Shown piece by piece: positions 22,647 to 24,995 of a stretch of DNA of 24,995 bases (position 1 is the first letter of the stretch; each line of letters begins with the position of its first letter). The position numbers were made by a program, and so were the translations under genes. The notes under the pieces were generated by a model that was given only the letters and a program-made list of their open reading frames with translations, was not told where the DNA came from and ran no database searches. The stretch is from a virus, in the IMG/VR virus record IMGVR_UViG_3300029448_000399, positions 273 through 25,267 of that record. One strand, 5' to 3'.

Positions 22647-23223
22647 AATAGCATATAAGAAACATAAGGATTGGTTAAGAATATGTAAATCTTTCGACTG
22701 CAGTAATGACGACTGCCAAGATATTGTCAGCGAGATGTATCTTAAAATAGATGACTTAACAAAAAAAGGCAAGGATCTAAGGTACGGTGACAACGACATA
22801 AATTATTGGTATTTATATAAAATGATCTTTCACGCTTGTTTAAGAACAAAACAAATGAACAACAGGCGAAGTGATGTTATATTTTCTGCAAGTTTAAATA
22901 GTCCAAGTAATCACACTAATAATGATATGCAGTCTGATTTAGGTTGTACTGTATCGATTCATAATATAACTGCAAATATTAACGACAACATATTGCAAAA
23001 TAAATTGCAAGATTTTACAGCACATTATGAAAGTAAATTAGTGTGGTATGATATTGCAATATTTGAATTAATTACAGATGGTAAAAAAATATCACAGCTA
23101 AGCAGAGAAACAAACATTAGTTACAAATCATTAAGAAATACATATTTAAAAGTAAAAGAATTTATAAAACAAGAATATGAAAAATACGATTGGATTAGGG
23201 GACATAGTGGAAAAGATAATTAA
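22636..23223 (+). CDS. Putative sigma-70-family-like transcription factor
   Basis: A 195-residue protein starting at TTG: an in-frame stop at 22627 and the lack of an earlier start codon leave TTG (22636) as the first usable start, and the conserved-looking segment begins soon after. Residues 22-50 (SNDDCQDIVSEMYLKIDDL) resemble sigma region 2, where bacterial factors have an acidic D-x2-Q/D-I-V helix. Residues 145-182 (IAIFELITDGKKISQLSRETNISYKSLRNTYLKVKEFIKQ region) read as a helix-turn-helix like sigma region 4. Length fits a small ECF-type factor. It could direct polymerase to the repeated motif before structural genes. Alternatives are another HTH regulator. The match is moderate and by eye. 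Confidence 0.5.
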   Translation: MILEIAYKKHKDWLRICKSFDCSNDDCQDIVSEMYLKIDDLTKKGKDLRYGDNDINYWYLYKMIFHACLRTKQMNNRRSDVIFSASLNSPSNHTNNDMQSDLGCTVSIHNITANINDNILQNKLQDFTAHYESKLVWYDIAIFELITDGKKISQLSRETNISYKSLRNTYLKVKEFIKQEYEKYDWIRGHSGKDN

Positions 23224-23344
23224 TATTATTACATTAGGTTATGGAAAACGCATAGCAACTTGGGTAGCTAAATTATTTGGTTACAAAGATTGTGGTTGCG
23301 ATAAAAGAAAAGAAGATCTAAATAAAATAAAAATAAAAAGATGA
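23177..23344 (+). CDS. Small phage protein with GLGD...DCGC motif
   Basis: A 55-residue protein starting inside the sigma-like gene in another frame (47-base overlap). It has GLGDIVEKIINIITLGYGKR, a hydrophobic AKLFGY segment, then DCGCDKRKEDLNKI. GLGD near the start and DCGC-x-x-R-x-x-LN near the end recur in small Bacteroidetes phage proteins I have seen, without a known function. The middle helix is amphipathic and might sit on a membrane; the Cys pair may bind metal. The end overlaps the lipoprotein gene start (ATGA). The conserved motif supports it as a real gene. Confidence 0.65.
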   Translation: MKNTIGLGDIVEKIINIITLGYGKRIATWVAKLFGYKDCGCDKRKEDLNKIKIKR

Positions 23345-23496
23345 AACGTTTGTTAATTGTATTGTTGTTGCTTACAAGCTGTGCAACTTACAAGTTACCA
23401 AACACAAAAGTAAAAGTAGAAAAAAAAATTAAAGTAGATAAAAGTAAAAGAATAACAGATGACACAAAAAGTACAAATGTTAAAAGTAGACTATGA
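23341..23496 (+). CDS. Small phage lipoprotein
   Basis: A 51-residue protein starting in an ATGA overlap. MKRLLIVLLLLTSC is a classic lipoprotein signal peptide: basic start, Leu-rich core and a lipobox LTSC with Cys14 as the lipidated residue. After cleavage only about 38 residues remain, Lys/Val/Thr-rich (YKLPNTKVKVEKKIKVDKSK). The mature form would be anchored in the inner or outer membrane. Phage lipoproteins of this size act as outer-membrane spanins or block superinfection. Its place among early-type genes, away from the lysis cluster, favours exclusion, but that is inference. It overlaps the next gene by 38 bases. Confidence 0.6.
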   Translation: MKRLLIVLLLLTSCATYKLPNTKVKVEKKIKVDKSKRITDDTKSTNVKSRL

Positions 23497-23701
23497 TCAA
23501 TGGTCAAAATTTAAAGGAGTAAAAAACAACACAATAGCAGAAAGCGAATTAAGATTAATCGAAAATTTACACGCAAAGTATTTTAATCACCCACTAGAAA
23601 GTTTATGTACTTGTAGGGGTGAACATATTAAAGGACAAATACAGTTGTTTGTAAATGAGCTAAATGTTATTTATAAAAATGGGTATAAAAGAAGTACATA
23701 A
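23459..23701 (+). CDS. Unrecognised small protein with CxC motif
   Basis: An 80-residue protein overlapping both neighbours (38 bases with the lipoprotein, 38 with the nuclease candidate). The middle has ELRLIENLHAKYFNHPLESLCTCRGEHIKGQIQLFVNELN, with a His and a Cys-x-Cys pair that could bind metal. Similar small proteins with LHA.YF and LCTC signatures occur in related phages as I recall, without assigned function. Dense overlap suggests tight co-translation. Confidence 0.55.
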   Translation: MTQKVQMLKVDYDQWSKFKGVKNNTIAESELRLIENLHAKYFNHPLESLCTCRGEHIKGQIQLFVNELNVIYKNGYKRST

Positions 23702-24110
23702 GTGGGAGCAAGTAGTAGTAGATATATTAAACATAGACGGTTGGAATATAGAATGGTCAGGTGGCAGTTATAAACATTATGACGCAGTTGGTTATACGAG
23801 AAAAGGAGCAAAGTGTGTAATAGAAATGAAGTTTAGGCATAAGTATTATGAAACTAAAATGCTAGAAAAAGGCAAGTATGCAAGTTTAATGGCAATGGAT
23901 AAAGATATACATAAATTATATTTAGTATTTGATCCTAAAGGAATGTATATTTTTTGGTTAAATAATTTAGAGTTGCCAATACTAGACAAAATAAATTGTC
24001 CAGATACTACGTTATGGACTAAGACAAAAAAAGAAAAAGAAGTATATTTGTTAGAAGAATCACAAGCAAGTTATATAAACAATGAATCAAAATTTAATAG
24101 ATGCTTATAA
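23664..24110 (+). CDS. PD-(D/E)XK-type nuclease candidate
   Basis: A protein of 148 residues from the first ATG; a second ATG at 23679 would give 143 and overlap less. The order of motifs fits the PD-(D/E)XK fold: a helix with Glu15 (KWEQVVVDIL), a beta strand with Asp40 in HYDAVGYT, then Glu54-x-Lys56 in CVIEMKFRHKYY. A following helix with LASLMAMDK-like residues and the strand LYLVFDPKGMYIFW also fit. Such enzymes include resolvases, restriction and recombination nucleases. The gene lies in the DNA metabolism block with NinG and a helicase. Active-site residues are all present, but the family is diverse, so the exact role is unknown. Confidence 0.55.
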   Translation: MLFIKMGIKEVHKWEQVVVDILNIDGWNIEWSGGSYKHYDAVGYTRKGAKCVIEMKFRHKYYETKMLEKGKYASLMAMDKDIHKLYLVFDPKGMYIFWLNNLELPILDKINCPDTTLWTKTKKEKEVYLLEESQASYINNESKFNRCL

Positions 24111-24390
24111 AAAGCTAGACGCAATAAAAGAGTTCGAGAACGATAGTAACATACAGATTGTTTTAGAACAACTAGGAAAGTGGAAAGGTAAAGCGCAAGA
24201 TAATAAAGAATTAAAACAAGTAATAGAAGCATTTCTTGATATACAATGGCATATAATAGAATTAAAAAGAGACAGAGATCTAGCATTAAAAGCAGTAATG
24301 CAATATAAGTTTCAAAGAGATAACGCAGTAAACGAAAGAAACGAAGCAAAGGAACAATTAAAAAAGTATGAGGATTCACATTTTAACTGA
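24082..24390 (+). CDS. Coiled-coil protein of unknown function
   Basis: A 102-residue, strongly charged helical protein overlapping the nuclease candidate by 29 bases. The second half is rich in Lys/Glu/Arg with regular Leu and Ala (IIELKRDRDLALKAVMQYKFQRDNAVNERNEAKEQLKKYED), a likely coiled coil. No domain recognised. Its end overlaps the next gene by 23 bases. Confidence 0.5.
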   Translation: MNQNLIDAYKKLDAIKEFENDSNIQIVLEQLGKWKGKAQDNKELKQVIEAFLDIQWHIIELKRDRDLALKAVMQYKFQRDNAVNERNEAKEQLKKYEDSHFN

Positions 24391-24619
24391 TATTGTAGGA
24401 CAACAACCAAGCGAAGAAGTAGAAGACAAGTTATTAGATACTGTTAATACTTTATGGATGCGATTAGATTCTGTACCTGAAGTAGGAAGTCTAGTTGAAA
24501 TAGAATTGTATACTTTTATTTTTAGACTAGAAATGGAGAATAAAAAATATCAATTAATAGATCAAGACAACGTACACATAACATTAATATATAGAATGAT
24601 ATATGAAGAATATGACTAA
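24368..24619 (+). CDS. Small acidic protein of unknown function
   Basis: An 83-residue acidic protein with alternating strand and helix segments (SVPEVGSLVEIELYTFIFRLEM, NVHITLIYRMIYEE). No recognised motif and no cysteine. It overlaps the preceding gene by 23 bases and the following one by 17, so it belongs to a tightly packed co-translated run. Reality is supported mainly by spacing and by even codon use. Confidence 0.5.
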   Translation: MRIHILTDIVGQQPSEEVEDKLLDTVNTLWMRLDSVPEVGSLVEIELYTFIFRLEMENKKYQLIDQDNVHITLIYRMIYEEYD

Positions 24620-24914
24620 ACACGAACAACGTAAACAAATGCCAGTTTACTCTGGAGTATTAAAATTTTTTCCAACTGCTTTATTTGAAGTCTCTAAAAT
24701 TAGTAACATAGGAACACAACAACATCACCCTGATAAAGAATTACATTGGGATAAAACAAAAAGCAAAGATCATTTAGATGCAGGAGTAAGACATATAATT
24801 GATCACAGTAATCACCCGATAGATGATGACGGAATGCTACATTTAGCAAAAGCAGCTTGGCGAATACTAGCAGCATTACAAGAATACAAAGACACACACA
24901 TAACAAAAACATAA
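24603..24914 (+). CDS. dATP/dGTP diphosphohydrolase-like protein (DUF5664 type)
   Basis: A 103-residue protein resembling the dATP/dGTP diphosphohydrolase N-terminal-type family (DUF5664). Matching features are VLKFFPTALFEVSKISNIG, QQHHPDKELHWDKTKSKDHLDAGVRHI and the late DGMLHLAKAAWRILAALQ. His-rich acidic segments would bind metal and nucleotide. Phages encode such enzymes to adjust nucleotide pools during replication. It is unclear whether it cleaves dATP, dGTP or another substrate here. The start at ATG 24603 overlaps the previous gene by 17 bases; a second ATG at 24612 (MTKHEQ) is possible. Confidence 0.65.
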   Translation: MKNMTKHEQRKQMPVYSGVLKFFPTALFEVSKISNIGTQQHHPDKELHWDKTKSKDHLDAGVRHIIDHSNHPIDDDGMLHLAKAAWRILAALQEYKDTHITKT

Positions 24915-24918
24915 AACA

Positions 24919-24995
24919 ATGAACACACAAGTACAATTATTAGACGGTAAAAATTACAATCAAACAGAACTATTATCTAAAATGGTAGACGATAA
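24919..24995 (+). CDS. Start of a gene running off the window
   Basis: An ATG four bases after the previous stop opens a frame that stays open to the window end. The 25 visible residues begin MNTQVQLLDGKNYNQTELL and continue with SKMVDD. The beginning, ending in ELLSKMVDD, resembles N-termini of phage RecB-like exonucleases I have seen in Bacteroidetes phages, but too little is present for a firm call. Confidence 0.45.
   Translation, partial: MNTQVQLLDGKNYNQTELLSKMVDD

Noticed and set aside
24603-24914. Evidence of a 2-aminoadenine (Z) genome
   Set aside because: DUF5664-type proteins alone do not show this; no PurZ, DatZ-type HD phosphohydrolase or special polymerase is visible here.
1-24995. 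tRNA genes, integrase or attachment sites
   Set aside because: I saw no cloverleaf-like sequence in the few short spacers and no recombinase motif, so temperate lifestyle cannot be judged from this window.

Overview
The window is a stretch of a tailed double-stranded DNA phage genome, or an integrated copy of one, that most likely infects a marine Bacteroidetes host of the flavobacterial type. The sequence is very A+T-rich. Every gene I accept lies on the + strand, and many overlap by 1-20 bases, often through a TAATG or ATGA junction. Shine-Dalgarno sequences are nearly absent; starts are instead preceded by A-rich runs such as TTTAAAATG, as is usual in Flavobacteria. The capsid, portal and protease proteins look like those of Bacteroidetes phages. 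The large fibres carry modules common in marine phages. No terminase, integrase or tRNA gene is visible, and both ends cut through genes.

Layout. (1) 1-4413, tail: end of a tail hub/tip protein with fibronectin-like and Cys-bounded modules, a 49-residue ORF, and a short tape measure protein. (2) 4444-7854, head: a mosaic XkdF-like prohead protease, two tiny Cys-rich ORFs, a scaffold-like protein, a decoration-like protein and the major capsid protein, closed by a strong hairpin terminator. (3) 7924-8550: a tail-tube-like gene with its own terminator. (4) 8588-11288: a small virion-like protein, the portal with an extra C-terminal domain, and a head-tail connector. (5) 11361-18865: two very large fibre proteins separated by two paralogous small genes, one resembling a fibre assembly chaperone. 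(6) 18879-20098, lysis: two 49-residue membrane proteins, an M15 peptidase endolysin and an overlapping holin. (7) 20099-20176: a palindrome-rich, promoter-like spacer. (8) 20177-24995, DNA metabolism and takeover: NinG nuclease, a protein with an SSB-like acidic tail, a DnaB-like helicase, a putative sigma factor, a DCGC small protein, a lipoprotein, a PD-(D/E)XK nuclease candidate, a dATP/dGTP diphosphohydrolase-like protein, and the start of one more gene.

The most interesting feature is a 16-bp sequence, TTATTATATAYTTATG, found four times in regions 1-4. Each copy ends exactly in the ATG of a gene, and three have AAAAAACA 8-9 bp upstream (the fourth has a related A-tract). I read it as a phage-specific promoter for leaderless or nearly leaderless messages. 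The sigma-like protein at 22636-23223 is the obvious candidate to recognise it. That would make a simple early-to-late switch: region 8 transcribed from the palindromic spacer, then the structural genes from the repeated motif. This link is inference. The motif copies and the protein are seen directly.
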